Below the pieces are notes generated by a model. It did no database searches. It had not been told where the DNA came from and worked only from the letters and a program-made list of their open reading frames with translations. Below are positions 17,891 to 27,912 of a stretch of DNA of 64,000 bases, piece after piece. This DNA is from Streptomyces sp. NBC_00620 (lineage in GTDB: Bacteria; Actinomycetota; Actinomycetes; Streptomycetales; Streptomycetaceae), in contig NZ_JAPENY010000001.1 in assembly GCF_026341825.1 (NCBI RefSeq), forward strand, positions 1,178,001-1,242,000, written 5' to 3'. How positions within the stretch are numbered: position 1 is the first letter of the stretch; each line of letters begins with the position of its first letter. The position numbers and the translations under genes are program-made.

Positions 17891-17965
17891 CGCCTCCCCC
17901 TGATTTCCGCTGTTCGTGCCGTGACGCCGGCGGCGCGGAGGACCCGCGCATCAGTCTGCGGGATT

Positions 17966-19096
17966 TCAGCGGTAGTTGAGCTCGGCGAGCTCGGTGGCGA
18001 GCTTCTTGGGTATGGCGGTGTGGCCGAGCAGGGGCAGCGCTATGTTGCGCACGACGCGCGCCATCGGGTTGCGGGTGGTGGCCATGCGGGTCATCCGGTC
18101 GGTGAAGGCGACGACCCGCTGGGCGACGGGGCGGCGCCGGGCCTCGTAGCCGTCGAGCCGCCCGGTGGCGAGCGCCTGGCCGAGGGCGTAGCCGTCCTGG
18201 ATGCCGGTGTTCATCCCCTGGCCTCCGGCGGGGCTGTGCACGTGCGCGGCGTCGCCGGCCAGGAACAGCCGGCCGGCCCGGTAGCGGTCGGCGACCCGGT
18301 GGTGCACCCGGAACCGTGAGGACCACGCAATGCCCGTGACCTTGGCCTGCCCGGGGGCGCGCTCGTCGAGCAACCGCTGGACGAAGGCGAGGTCGGGGGT
18401 GGGCGGCGCGTCGTCCACGGTGGCGACGACCCGGTAGTGGCCGCCGGGAAGCGGCGCGACGACGGTGAGACCGTCGGTGGCGAAGGTGAGCGACACCTCG
18501 CCGGGGCCCGGGGCCCAGTCCATCACGGCGTCGGCGAGCACGAAGGACTCGCTGTAGGCGCTGCCGGTGAATCCGATGCCCGCGGCTTCGCGGACGGTGC
18601 TGTGCATGCCGTCGGCGCCGACGGCGTATGCGGCGCGCAGCGTTTCTCCGGTGCTCATGGTGAGCGTCACGCCGTCCTCGTCCTGAACGACGGAGGCGAC
18701 CTCGTACGGGCGGTGCACATCGCCGCCGAGCGCCCGCAGCCGGTCAAGCAGCACGCTCTCGGTCTCGTACTGGGGAACCATCAGCGTGTACGGGTGCGCC
18801 GTGGGCAGCTTTTCGAACGGCACGGTCAGCAGCCGGCGGGAGCCCTCGCGGACGGCGAACCGGGTGACCTTGATGCCGCGTGCGATCAGTTCCTCGGAGA
18901 CTCCCAGTTCGTCGAGGACCTCCAGGGTGCGGGCGTGTACGACGGCGGCACGTGAGGTGTTGGCGCCCTCCGCCAGCTTGTCCAGGACGACGAAGTCGAC
19001 GCCGGAGGCGGCGAGCGTGACGGCGAGAGCGAGACCGGCCGGGCCGGCACCGACGACGGCGACCTCGGTGCGGGCGGGCAGTGCGGTGGTGTTCAT
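17966..19096 (-). CDS. FAD-dependent monooxygenase (PHBH/UbiH type)
   Basis: The 376-residue flavoprotein has the N-terminal Rossmann motif GAGPAGLALAVTLA, the central DG motif region (AVGADGMHSTVREAAG) and the GD motif GRLFLAGDAAHVHSPAGGQGMN that contacts FAD. It should hydroxylate an aromatic or polyketide-like substrate with NAD(P)H and O2. It is shorter than the 500-residue two-domain hydroxylases. It is transcribed away from a TetR regulator across a region full of operator-like boxes, the classic arrangement for a substrate-inducible resistance or catabolic oxygenase. Confidence 0.92.
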   Translation of the reverse strand: MNTTALPARTEVAVVGAGPAGLALAVTLAASGVDFVVLDKLAEGANTSRAAVVHARTLEVLDELGVSEELIARGIKVTRFAVREGSRRLLTVPFEKLPTAHPYTLMVPQYETESVLLDRLRALGGDVHRPYEVASVVQDEDGVTLTMSTGETLRAAYAVGADGMHSTVREAAGIGFTGSAYSESFVLADAVMDWAPGPGEVSLTFATDGLTVVAPLPGGHYRVVATVDDAPPTPDLAFVQRLLDERAPGQAKVTGIAWSSRFRVHHRVADRYRAGRLFLAGDAAHVHSPAGGQGMNTGIQDGYALGQALATGRLDGYEARRRPVAQRVVAFTDRMTRMATTRNPMARVVRNIALPLLGHTAIPKKLATELAELNYR

Positions 19097-19130
19097 GGCG
19101 GAGCCTTCCGTTCTGGTCCGGGAAACAGGT

Positions 19131-19225
19131 CAACACATGTTGGTCAACGAGCGTTGGCCAACGCCTGTTGACAGGATGCCCGGCTCCACGCTGGAAAGTC
19201 AACACGCGTTGGCCTACAATCGTTG
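19131..19225. promoter_or_regulatory. Cluster of CAAC-N4-GTTG operator boxes
   Basis: Four 12-bp boxes of form CAAC-N4-GTTG lie at 19131-19142, 19145-19156, 19159-19170 and 19200-19211, and a shortened copy CAATCGTTG at 19217-19225 ends two bases before the tetR start. The first three repeat every 14 bp, so the gaps (GTTG-GT-CAAC) are themselves palindromic. They fill the region between the divergent monooxygenase and tetR genes and are probably bound by that TetR protein (inference). Confidence 0.7.
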
Positions 19226-19227
19226 GC

Positions 19228-19866
19228 ATGAACCAGGACGCCGAGCCCACCAGCACAGACACCAGGACAGACACCAGCAGCACAGACACCGGCAGCACGG
19301 ACACCACCGGCACGGACAAGCGCTCCGACCGCACCAAGGCCGCGATCCTGCGCGCCGCGCGTGAGCGGTTCGCGGCTCAGGGCTACGAACGCACCACCAT
19401 CCGCGCCGTGGCCTCAGACGCCGACATCGACCCGTCGATGGTCATGCGCTACTTCGGCAACAAGGCACACCTCTTCGACGCGGCGCTCGCCATCGACCTG
19501 CGTCTGCCGGACCTCACCGACGTTCCGGCGGAGAAGCTGGCACGGGTGCTGGTGCGGCACTTCCTCGACCGCTGGGAAGGCAACCCGGCCGACGAAGCGC
19601 TGCTGGTCCTGCTCCGCTCCGCGGTCACCAACGAGCACGCCGCGACGCGGATGCACGAGATCTTCGCGACCCAGGTCGCCCCGACGCTGGCCGCCGCGCT
19701 GGGCCCGGAAACAGCCAGACGCAAGGCCGGACTGGTCTCCGCCCAACTCCTCGGCCTGGGCCTGACCCGCTACCTGCTGCGTCTCCCGGCGGTGACCGCC
19801 CTCACCCGGGACGAGGTCGAAGACGGCCTCGCCCCGGCCATCGAGGCCGTTCTCGCACCGAAGTAG
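19228..19866 (+). CDS. TetR/AcrR family transcriptional regulator
   Basis: A 212-residue repressor with a Thr/Ser/Asp-rich disordered N-terminus (about 1-30), a TetR_N helix-turn-helix (KAAILRAARERFAAQGYERTTIRAVASDADIDPSMVMRYF region) and a TetR_C-type ligand domain ending at residue 212. It is divergent from the FAD monooxygenase and separated from it by 131 bp packed with palindromic boxes, so it most likely represses both promoters until a ligand is bound. ATG 19228 lies just past the last half-box; no strong ribosome site is seen, so the transcript may be leaderless. Confidence 0.9.
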   Translation: MNQDAEPTSTDTRTDTSSTDTGSTDTTGTDKRSDRTKAAILRAARERFAAQGYERTTIRAVASDADIDPSMVMRYFGNKAHLFDAALAIDLRLPDLTDVPAEKLARVLVRHFLDRWEGNPADEALLVLLRSAVTNEHAATRMHEIFATQVAPTLAAALGPETARRKAGLVSAQLLGLGLTRYLLRLPAVTALTRDEVEDGLAPAIEAVLAPK

Positions 19867-19908
19867 GCCGCCCGGCCAACGCGCCGGGCGGCATCGACGT
19901 ACGGCACC

Positions 19909-20550
19909 TCAAGCGGCTGCCGCGGCCTCCCGGCGGGGGCCTTCGGCCTCGTACAGCGACTCGATGAGGGCGCTGCGTGCGCGGGCCACCCGCGAGCGCA
20001 CCGTGCCCACCGGGCAGCCGCTGACGAGTGCCGCTTCCGCGTAGGGCAGCCCGAGCAGTTGGGTCAGCACGAACGCCTCCCGGCGTTCGTCGGGCAGTGC
20101 GGCGAGAAGTTCGGCGAGGGCGATGCCGTCGTCGAAGCCGGGGAGGCCGCGCGGCTGTGCGCGTTCGGCCGCCGACTGCCAGTCGTCGGTGTGCGACAGG
20201 CGGGGCCGGGCGGCGGCGTACCGGATGCTGTCGACCACGGCGCGGCGCGCGATGGACAACAGCCAACTGCGCGCCGAGCAACGGCCCTCGAAACGGTGCA
20301 GGCTGCCGAGGGCCCGCAGGAAGATGTCCTGGGCCAGGTCGTCGGCGTTCTGCGGGTCGGCGCCGAGGTGGGTCACGTAGCGGATGACGTCCCGGTGCAG
20401 GGCGCGGACGAACTTCTCGACCGCGTCGAGGTCACCGCCTCGGGCGGCGAGCGCCCAGGAGGTTATCGACTCGTCGCGTGAGGCGGGTGAGGTGGGAGAG
20501 GCGGGAGAGGTCGGTACGGCTTGTGAGTTGGGCAGGGCGGTAGTGAGCAC
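19909..20550 (-). CDS. ECF-family RNA polymerase sigma factor
   Basis: The 213-residue protein has sigma region 2 ([10 protein letters not shown] to [24 protein letters not shown]) and region 4 ([41 protein letters not shown]), without region 1 or 3, as in extracytoplasmic-function sigmas. GTG 20550 has AAGGA six bases upstream; longer starts are poorly coding. No zinc anti-sigma factor is adjacent; instead a Met/His-rich membrane protein is encoded 158 bases upstream on the same strand. It may respond to metal status and control the divergent metallophore-like genes (inference). Its C-terminus ends in an Ala-rich tail. Confidence 0.9.
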   Translation of the reverse strand: [213 protein letters not shown]

Positions 20551-20708
20551 CTGGTGTCCTTCTCGGGGTCCGGGAACGGGCCGGCCCAGCGGGCACGGCG
20601 GTTCCGGCGGTTGTTGACGTCCGGCCGCGCAGGCGCGACCGATACCCGAGGCGAAGTGCGGAGTGTCGGTGACGGACTCCGTGTGCGGCCTCGGGGAACC
20701 GGCTGTCG

Positions 20709-21476
20709 TCAGATGACAGCGGTCCCGACGGGTGGACCCCGAGAAGTGATGGCATGGACGAGGAGGAGCTGCCGCAGCGCTTGGACCGAGTGGTTCCGGC
20801 GAGCGCGGACACGTGGGCGGTGCGGCGGCGCGGGCAGCCGGAGCAGCAGCCGCAACGGGGCGACGAGCCAGCCGCCGAGGACCCGCAGGATGCGGAACGC
20901 GGCGCGCTCGCCGTGCGCGAGCCACAAGCCGCAGAGCAGGGCGGTGACCAGGTGGGCGGCGAGCATGCCCATCGGTGACATGCCGTCCATGACATGACCC
21001 GCGTGGGCCATCGAGCCCATCGAGCGCATGGATCCCATGGAGCCCATACCGTCCATGCCACTCATCGACATCGACGACATATCGGCCATGTCATGGCTCA
21101 TGGAGTGCGCAGCCGTCGCCTGCCCGCCGTGGGTGTCCGTGCCGGTTCCCGCCGGCGAGCACAGCAGGTACGACGCCCATCGCCCGGCGAGGGACGCGCC
21201 ATCGGCCCCTTCCGGCCGTACGACCGCCTGAGCGAGTGAGAACAGCGCGTGGAGGAGGACTTGGGCGGCGACCGTGACGGAGCCGACGGCGAACAGCCCG
21301 CGCTCGCGGCCGGCCAGCGCCCACGCCGTCCCGCCCGTAGCCACGGCTCCGGCGACCAGCGCCCACCAGGGCACCTCGAAGCCGGACGCCATCGCGTGGC
21401 CCTGCACGGCGGACAGCACGCAGACGGCCGCGAACACCGCAGCCCTCAACGCACGCGAACACCGTCCAGCGGTCAT
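20709..21476 (-). CDS. Met/His-rich integral membrane protein, probable copper-binding
   Basis: A 255-residue protein with hydrophobic segments near residues 10-30, 37-55, 61-86 and 171-190. Between the third and fourth lies a loop (124-171) with 15 Met and 4 His in 48 residues (HSMSHDMADM, then repeated GSM). Such clusters bind Cu(I) in copper transporters and resistance proteins. The C-terminus is Arg-rich and cytoplasmic by the positive-inside rule. It may be the membrane partner or regulator of the ECF sigma factor encoded downstream. No named family was recognised; the copper role is inferred from composition and neighbours. Confidence 0.75.
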   Translation of the reverse strand: MTAGRCSRALRAAVFAAVCVLSAVQGHAMASGFEVPWWALVAGAVATGGTAWALAGRERGLFAVGSVTVAAQVLLHALFSLAQAVVRPEGADGASLAGRWASYLLCSPAGTGTDTHGGQATAAHSMSHDMADMSSMSMSGMDGMGSMGSMRSMGSMAHAGHVMDGMSPMGMLAAHLVTALLCGLWLAHGERAAFRILRVLGGWLVAPLRLLLRLPAPPHRPRVRARRNHSVQALRQLLLVHAITSRGPPVGTAVI

Positions 21477-21738
21477 AGCGGCTCATCCTTGCATCAGCGT
21501 CTCCGCTGTCACCAGGGCAGTACGGAAACCCACGGGGTACGCCACTCAATCCCGCACATGTGATCCACGACACAGCAACACGCCGGAAACCGCGGGCCGT
21601 TCGGGCCGAGCCGAGCTCGAACCCGCCGGGAACCAGAGCCGATCGGCATCCGACCACTGCAACGGAAGCCCCGCACTCAGAAGGTCGCGGCGCTCCGGCG
21701 CCCGGCCCCACCCGGCCCTGGATCGAGGTTGCAGCTGT

Positions 21739-22506
21739 ATGCACTGGTACGAGGACGACGGATTCTGGTCGGACTTCTCCGAGACCATGTTCTCCGAGCG
21801 CAGGCGGTCGGAGACGGCGGACCTCGTGGCCGGGTCGCCGCTGCTGCGCTTCCCGGCCGGGAGCCGTGTGCTGGACCTGTGCTGCGGGCCCGGCCTGTAT
21901 CTGGTGCCGCTGGCCCGCCGGGGTCACACGGTGACAGGGGTGGACCTCAGCCCGGTCATGCTGAAGCGGGCCGAGGCCGCCTGCGCGGAGGCCGGGGTGG
22001 ATGTCCGGCTGTTACGGGCGGACATGCTGACGCACGTCGAGCCGGAGTCGTACGACGTGGTGCTCAACGTCTTCACCTCCTTCGGCTACTTCGACGAACC
22101 CGCCGACAACGCACGCGTGTTGCGCAACGCCCACGACTCGCTCGCACCCGGCGGACAGCTGCTGATCGACGTGCTGGGCAAGGAGGTCCTCGCCGGCTGG
22201 ATCGGCCGGCCCAAGCTCGTCGAGCTCGAGGGCGGCGCGTACGTGGTGCAGCGCGACACCGTCCTGGACAGCTGGACGCGGCTGCGCACCGACTGGACGC
22301 TGGTGCGCGACGGGGTGGCGCGCGAGGCGTCGATCACCTCCTTCCTCTACAGCGCGGCCGAGCTGCGCGCCCTCTTCGAGGCGGCCGGCTTCACCGACGT
22401 GCGGTGCTACGGCGGCTTCGACGGCGGCCCGTACGACAACCACGCCGGGCGGCTGATCGTGCGCGGAACACGGCCGGAACTCTCCGCCGATTCACGGGAA
22501 CTCTGA
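21739..22506 (+). CDS. SAM-dependent methyltransferase (class I)
   Basis: The 255-residue enzyme carries motif I VLDLCCGPGLYLVPLA, an acidic residue ending beta-2 (GVDLSPVM) and motif post-I/IV (YDVVLNVFTSFGYF), typical of small-molecule methyltransferases of Methyltransf_11/25 type. It heads the row of metallophore-like genes, 81 bases before the permease. ATG 21739 has GAGG ten bases upstream. Codon 92 is TTA (22012-22014), rare in Streptomyces, suggesting that translation waits for the bldA leucyl-tRNA. Probable role: N- or O-methylation of the metallophore (inference). Confidence 0.85.
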   Translation: MHWYEDDGFWSDFSETMFSERRRSETADLVAGSPLLRFPAGSRVLDLCCGPGLYLVPLARRGHTVTGVDLSPVMLKRAEAACAEAGVDVRLLRADMLTHVEPESYDVVLNVFTSFGYFDEPADNARVLRNAHDSLAPGGQLLIDVLGKEVLAGWIGRPKLVELEGGAYVVQRDTVLDSWTRLRTDWTLVRDGVAREASITSFLYSAAELRALFEAAGFTDVRCYGGFDGGPYDNHAGRLIVRGTRPELSADSREL

Positions 22507-22587
22507 GGCACCCCGCTCCGACTACTGGTCCGTGGGCGGAGTTCGAGGCGCCCTGCCAGCCAACTTCCTTGCGAATGAAGGGACTTC

Positions 22588-23745
22588 ATGGCCGAGATGG
22601 CCGAGGCCGCATCCGGGACATCCTCCGCGGGTCCCGCCGTCTCCTCGGCGAAGGAGCCACAACAGGAGCCAAGACAGGAGCCGCAACAGGAGCTTTATCA
22701 GGAGCCGGCGGGCCGCGGCAGGCTGCTGACCACACTCGTGGCGCTCTCCGTCACGCTGCTGGTCTCCGTCCTGGCCGGTATCGCGCTGGGGCCGACCGTC
22801 GTACCCCCGGCCGACGTCGTGCACTTCCTGTGGGCGGCCCTCACCGGCGGCGGCATCGGGGCGGACGAGGTGACCGGGTACTCGATCGTCTGGCATGTGC
22901 GCACCCCCAGGGTGCTGCTCGCCGCGGTCGTCGGCGCCGGGCTCTCGGTCGTCGGTGTCGCCATCCAGGCGCTGGTGCGCAACGCCCTCGCGGATCCGTT
23001 CGTGCTGGGCATCTCGTCGGGTGCGTCCGTGGGGGCGACGGCCGTCGTGGTCTTCGGGGTCTTCGCGGGTCTCGGGGTCTTCGCCCTGTCGGCCGCCGCG
23101 TTCCTCGGTGCCCTCGGGGCGACGGTCCTTGTGTACCTGGCCGCGCGCGGTCCGCTGGGGCTGACGCCGCTGCGGCTGGTGCTGACCGGGGTGGCGCTGG
23201 CGTACGGGTTCCAGGCGTTGATGAGTGTCCTGGTCTTCCTCTCCCCGAACGGGCAGGCCGCGCGGACCGTGCTGTTCTGGCTGCTCGGCAGCCTGGGTTC
23301 GGCGACCTGGGAGTCACTGCCGCTGGTGGCGGCGGCGGTGCTGGTCGCGGTCGTGGTGCTGCTGCGGCAGAGCCGGTCGCTGGACGTGCTGTCGCTGGGG
23401 GACGAGACCGCGGCCAGCCTGGGCGTGGACGCGGACGCGCTGCGGCGGGGGCTGTTCGTGCTCACCGCGGCCGTCACCGGGCTGATCGTGGCGGTCAGCG
23501 GCGCGATCGGCTTCGTCGGCCTGGTGCTGCCGCATGTCGTACGGATCTGGGTCGGCTCAACTCACCGGCGGGTGCTGGCCGTTGCGCCGCTGGCCGGGGC
23601 CTGCTTCATGGTCTGGGTCGACCTGGTCGCCCGTACCGCCTTCGCGCCCGAGGAGTTGCCGCTCGGAGTGATCACCGCACTGATCGGGGTGCCCGTGTTC
23701 GTCGTGCTGATGCGGCGGCGCGGCTATCTGTTCGGAGGTCAGTAG
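22588..23745 (+). CDS. FecCD-type ABC transporter permease (metal-chelate uptake)
   Basis: A 385-residue BtuC/FhuB-type permease with about ten helices, the RTPRVLLAAVVGAGLSVVGVAIQ segment of FecCD proteins and the EAA-like loop around GDETAASLGVDADALRRG that contacts the ATPase. The N-terminal 40 residues are polar and repetitive (EPQQEPRQEPQQEL) and precede the first helix. One permease serves as a homodimer in such systems. It is followed by its ATPase and lipoprotein, all in one operon, and should import an iron, copper or other metal chelate. Confidence 0.93.
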   Translation: MAEMAEAASGTSSAGPAVSSAKEPQQEPRQEPQQELYQEPAGRGRLLTTLVALSVTLLVSVLAGIALGPTVVPPADVVHFLWAALTGGGIGADEVTGYSIVWHVRTPRVLLAAVVGAGLSVVGVAIQALVRNALADPFVLGISSGASVGATAVVVFGVFAGLGVFALSAAAFLGALGATVLVYLAARGPLGLTPLRLVLTGVALAYGFQALMSVLVFLSPNGQAARTVLFWLLGSLGSATWESLPLVAAAVLVAVVVLLRQSRSLDVLSLGDETAASLGVDADALRRGLFVLTAAVTGLIVAVSGAIGFVGLVLPHVVRIWVGSTHRRVLAVAPLAGACFMVWVDLVARTAFAPEELPLGVITALIGVPVFVVLMRRRGYLFGGQ

Positions 23746-23772
23746 ATGGCCCTCCTGTCCGGAGGTCGGTAA
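23746..23772 (+). other. Eight-codon mini-ORF from a duplicated start region
   Basis: ATG 23746 directly follows the permease stop and reads MALLSGGR to TAA 23770-23772, whose next base begins ATG 23773 of the ATPase gene. The 27-bp segments starting GGAGGTCAGTAGATGG (23734) and GGAGGTCGGTAAATGG (23761) are near-identical, so the ribosome site plus start of the ATPase gene has been duplicated. Confidence 0.5.
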
Positions 23773-24581
<809 letters not shown>

Positions 24582-24585
<4 letters not shown>

Positions 24586-25589
24586 TCAGACGACCATTCC
24601 CCCGCAGCCTCGCCGCCGGACTGCTCACCACCGGGCTCCTGCTGACCGCCGGCTGCGGCGCCGAGGTCGAACCGGCGGCGGACGCCGAGCCGGACACGGT
24701 CACCGTCTCCAACTGCGGCAAGGACGTCACGTACACCCGCCCCGAACGCCCGGTCGCCTACGACGTCAGCGGCGCGGAGAAGATGTTCGCCCTGGGACTG
24801 GCCGAAGAGATGCGCGGCTACGTCATGAACGCGCTCGGCGACCCCTCCATCAAGGGCTCGCCGTGGCGCGAGGACTACGCCGAGGTCGAGCGGCTGGGCA
24901 CCGAGCGCATCACCCGGGAGATCGTCGTCGACGCCGAGGCCGACTGGGTGCTGGCCGGCTGGAACTCCGGCTTCAGCGAGGAACGCGGCATCACCCCGGC
25001 CCTGTTGGACAAGGTCGGCATCGCCAGCTACCTGCACACCGAGACCTGCTGGGACTACGGCGACAAGAGCGTCGACGCGACACCGCTGGAGGCGCTCTAC
25101 ACCGACCTCGACAACCTGGGAAAGATCTTCGGCGTCGAGAAGCGGGCCGACGAACTCGTCACCGAACTCAAGGGCCGTGTCGCCGCGTTGAAGAAGACCT
25201 GGCCCGCCGAGGGCGACCCGGCCAAGGTCTTCGTCTACGACTCGGGCACCGACCAGCCGTTCACCGCCGGCCGCCACGCCGCGCCGAACGACATCATCGG
25301 CGCGGCCGGAGGCACCAACGTCTTCGGCGATCTCGACAAGGGCTGGACGACGGTCGGCTGGGAACCGGTCATCGAAGCCGCCCCCGAGGTGATCGTCATC
25401 ATCGACTACGCCGACCAGCCGGCCAAGGACAAGATCGCCTACCTCAAGTCGCTGCCCAGCCTGAAGTCCGTCCCGGCGGTGAAGGACGACCACTTCCTCG
25501 TCATGTCGTACGGCGACGCCGTCAGCGGCCCGCGCAACGTCACGGGCGCCGAGGACCTGGGCCGCTACCTGCGCTCGGTCGGGCGGTGA
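24582..25589 (+). CDS. Metal-chelate substrate-binding lipoprotein (Fe/B12/vitamin-type SBP)
   Basis: A 335-residue periplasmic-binding protein of the helical-backbone type (Peripla_BP_2). Its signal peptide ends in the lipobox LTAGC (C25). GTG 24582 overlaps the ATPase stop and is followed by a typical basic n-region VIRRPFPRS. It should capture the metal complex outside the cell for the FecCD permease. The mature part has several Trp and Asp/Glu clusters, and a CWDYGD segment. Ligand identity cannot be read; copper or iron chelates are both possible. Confidence 0.92.
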
Positions 25590-26689
25590 CGGTGACCCCG
25601 GCGCGCGCGACACGCACACCCACCGCCCCCGTCCACGAGCACATCACCGACGCCATCAAGGCCCCCGACCTGCTGCGGCTGTCCGACAACGTCGTCCTCG
25701 CCCGCTTCGAGACCCTCAAGGTGTACGCCGCCCTCGGCGCGGTCCGCACCCTGATGGAGCGCGGGACCGTGAAACCGGGCCAGACCCTCGTCGACAGCTC
25801 CAGCGGCATCTACGCCCTGGCCCTGGCGATGGCCTGCCACCGCTACGGCCTGAACTGCCACATCGTCGCCTCCACCACCGTCGACGCCACGATGCGCGCC
25901 CAGTTGGAGATCCTCGGCGCCACCGTGGACCAGATGCCGCCCTCGAAGGACCTGAGACTCGACCAGGAAGGGCGGGTCCGCCGGGTCCGGCAGCTGCTGG
26001 CCGAACAGCCGGGGCTGCACTGGATGCGCCAGTACCACGACGGCGTCCACTACACCGGCTACCGCGAGTTCGCCGACCTCGTGGACCGTGCGCTCCCCGG
26101 TGTACCGCTGACCGTGGTGGGTGCCGTGGGCACGGGCTCCTCCAGCGGCGGACTGGTCGAGGCACTGCGCGGGCGCGGCCGGGACGTACGCCTGCTGGGA
26201 CTCCAGCCCTTCGGCAGCGTCACCTTCGGCAGCGAGGGGTTCAGCGACCCCGAGGCGATCATCGCCGGGATCGGCAGCTCGATCCCGTTCGACAACGTCC
26301 GCCACGACCTCTACGACACCCTCCACTGGCTCGACTTCCGGCACGCCATGGCCGGCGCCGTCGGCCTGCTGCGCGAACACGCCGTGTTCGCGGGTCTGTC
26401 CACCGGCGCCGCCCACCTCGTCGCGGGCTGGGAGGCCGGCCGCGACCCCGGCCGCACACACCTGGTCATCGGCGCCGACACCGGACACCGCTACACCGAG
26501 CGCGTCTTCGCCCGCCACCACGAGGCCCTCGACCCGCGCGCGCTCAAGCCGCACCAGATCACCAGCCTCAAGGACCTCGCCCTGCCGTGGTCGGCCATGG
26601 AGTGGAAACGGCGGCGGTACGACGTACGCCAACCCGCCATCCCCATACAGGGAACAGCCTCACCCACCAAGGAGGACCAGGCATCGTGA
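25586..26689 (+). CDS. SbnA-like PLP-dependent enzyme (cysteine-synthase fold), metallophore biosynthesis
   Basis: A 367-residue fold-type II PLP enzyme related to cysteine synthase and to SbnA, which builds N-(1-amino-1-carboxyethyl)glutamate for staphyloferrin B. The probable Schiff-base lysine is K45 in RFETLKVYAALGA; the PLP phosphate/substrate loop reads DSSSGIYALALA, where CysK-type enzymes have TSGN, so the substrate pocket is altered. The glycine-rich PLP phosphate loop GAVGTGSSSGG is intact. GTG 25586 overlaps the lipoprotein gene by four bases. No SbnB-like dehydrogenase is nearby, so diaminopropionate production by the Sbn route is not complete here. Confidence 0.85.
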   Translation: MTVTPARATRTPTAPVHEHITDAIKAPDLLRLSDNVVLARFETLKVYAALGAVRTLMERGTVKPGQTLVDSSSGIYALALAMACHRYGLNCHIVASTTVDATMRAQLEILGATVDQMPPSKDLRLDQEGRVRRVRQLLAEQPGLHWMRQYHDGVHYTGYREFADLVDRALPGVPLTVVGAVGTGSSSGGLVEALRGRGRDVRLLGLQPFGSVTFGSEGFSDPEAIIAGIGSSIPFDNVRHDLYDTLHWLDFRHAMAGAVGLLREHAVFAGLSTGAAHLVAGWEAGRDPGRTHLVIGADTGHRYTERVFARHHEALDPRALKPHQITSLKDLALPWSAMEWKRRRYDVRQPAIPIQGTASPTKEDQAS

Positions 26690-27912
26690 CCATCGCCGCC
26701 CTGGAGGCACTCACCTTCGGCCTGGGACGCCTGATCGCGGCTGCCGACAACGCCGGACACCGGCTGTGTCTGCTCACCGGCGACCGTGACGTCTACCGCC
26801 ACGAACTCGACCGACTCGACCCCACGGCACTCGACATCGTCGACCTCGACACCACCGACGAAGCCGCGTGCGCCGCCGCCCTGGCCGCCGTGCCCGACCT
26901 GCGCGGGCTCATCAACTCGACCGACACCTGGAGCGTCCCGGGCGCCGACCTCGCCGCCAAACTCGGCCTCCCGGGACCCGACCCGAGCGCGGTCCGCCAA
27001 CTGCGGGACAAGAGCCGGGTGCGCAACCTCCTCCACGAGCGCGGCCTCAGCCGGGGCGGCGCCCTCGCCGATCCCTCCTCTGCTTCGGAGATCCTCCGTG
27101 TGATCGGTCTGCCGGCCGTCCTGAAGGACTCCGCGGGCACCTCCTCCCGCAACGTCTGGCCGGTACGCGACGAACTCCAGCTGCGTACGGCCCTCACCGC
27201 GGCCGCCGAACGCCCCTTCAACGGGCGGCTGTTCGCCGAGCCCTTCCTCTCCGGTCCCGTCTACAGCGCGGAAACCATCAGCTGGGAGGGCGAGACGAAG
27301 CTGCTCGGCGTCCTCAGCCGGCAGATGTCCCCCGAGCCCTCCGTACGCGAGGAGGCTGCGGCCTTCCCCGTCGTCCTCCCCCGCCCCGAACTCGGCCTGA
27401 TCCAGGACTGGGTGGCGCGCGTGCTGGCGGCCGCGGGCCACGACAGCGGCTTCGCGCACGTGGAGTTCGTCCTCACCACCGAGGGCCCGGAACTGGTCGA
27501 GATCAACCGCCGCATCGGCGGCGCGCTCGTCGGCGAGGCACTGTGCCGCGCCCTGCGCACCAACGTCTACGACGCCATGGTCGACACAGCTCTCGGCCGC
27601 CGCCCCGCACTGCTGGACACCCCGGCCGCCGATCACACCCCCGGTCCCGCCACCGCCTTCGTGCTCGTCTACCCCGACCGGCCCGGCACGCTCACCGGCT
27701 GGACCGGCCTGGACGGTCTGTCCGCCTTCCCCGGCTCGCCCGAGTGGTACCCCACCGCGGTCCCGGGCCGGCGCGTGGAGCACCTGGCCGACCAGCGCGG
27801 CTGCACCGGCATCGTCCTGGCCGAGGCGGCGACGGCCGAACTGGCCCTGCACCGGGCGCTCAGCGCGGCCGGGAGCATACGGCCGGTCATCGCCACCGAC
27901 GACCGGGGATGA
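26686..27912 (+). CDS. ATP-grasp ligase, metallophore biosynthesis
   Basis: A 408-residue ATP-grasp protein: N-terminal Rossmann-like domain, then DKSRVRNLLHERGL and the grasp core with VLKDSAGTSSRNVW (ATP lysine) and Mg-binding EINRRIGGALVGE near residue 270. Such ligases join a carboxylate to an amine or alcohol through an acyl-phosphate. Here the product of the preceding PLP enzyme is the natural substrate or partner (inference). GTG 26686 overlaps the previous stop and has GGAGG at 26671-26675; its own stop overlaps the transporter start (ATGA). Confidence 0.88.
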   Translation: MTIAALEALTFGLGRLIAAADNAGHRLCLLTGDRDVYRHELDRLDPTALDIVDLDTTDEAACAAALAAVPDLRGLINSTDTWSVPGADLAAKLGLPGPDPSAVRQLRDKSRVRNLLHERGLSRGGALADPSSASEILRVIGLPAVLKDSAGTSSRNVWPVRDELQLRTALTAAAERPFNGRLFAEPFLSGPVYSAETISWEGETKLLGVLSRQMSPEPSVREEAAAFPVVLPRPELGLIQDWVARVLAAAGHDSGFAHVEFVLTTEGPELVEINRRIGGALVGEALCRALRTNVYDAMVDTALGRRPALLDTPAADHTPGPATAFVLVYPDRPGTLTGWTGLDGLSAFPGSPEWYPTAVPGRRVEHLADQRGCTGIVLAEAATAELALHRALSAAGSIRPVIATDDRG

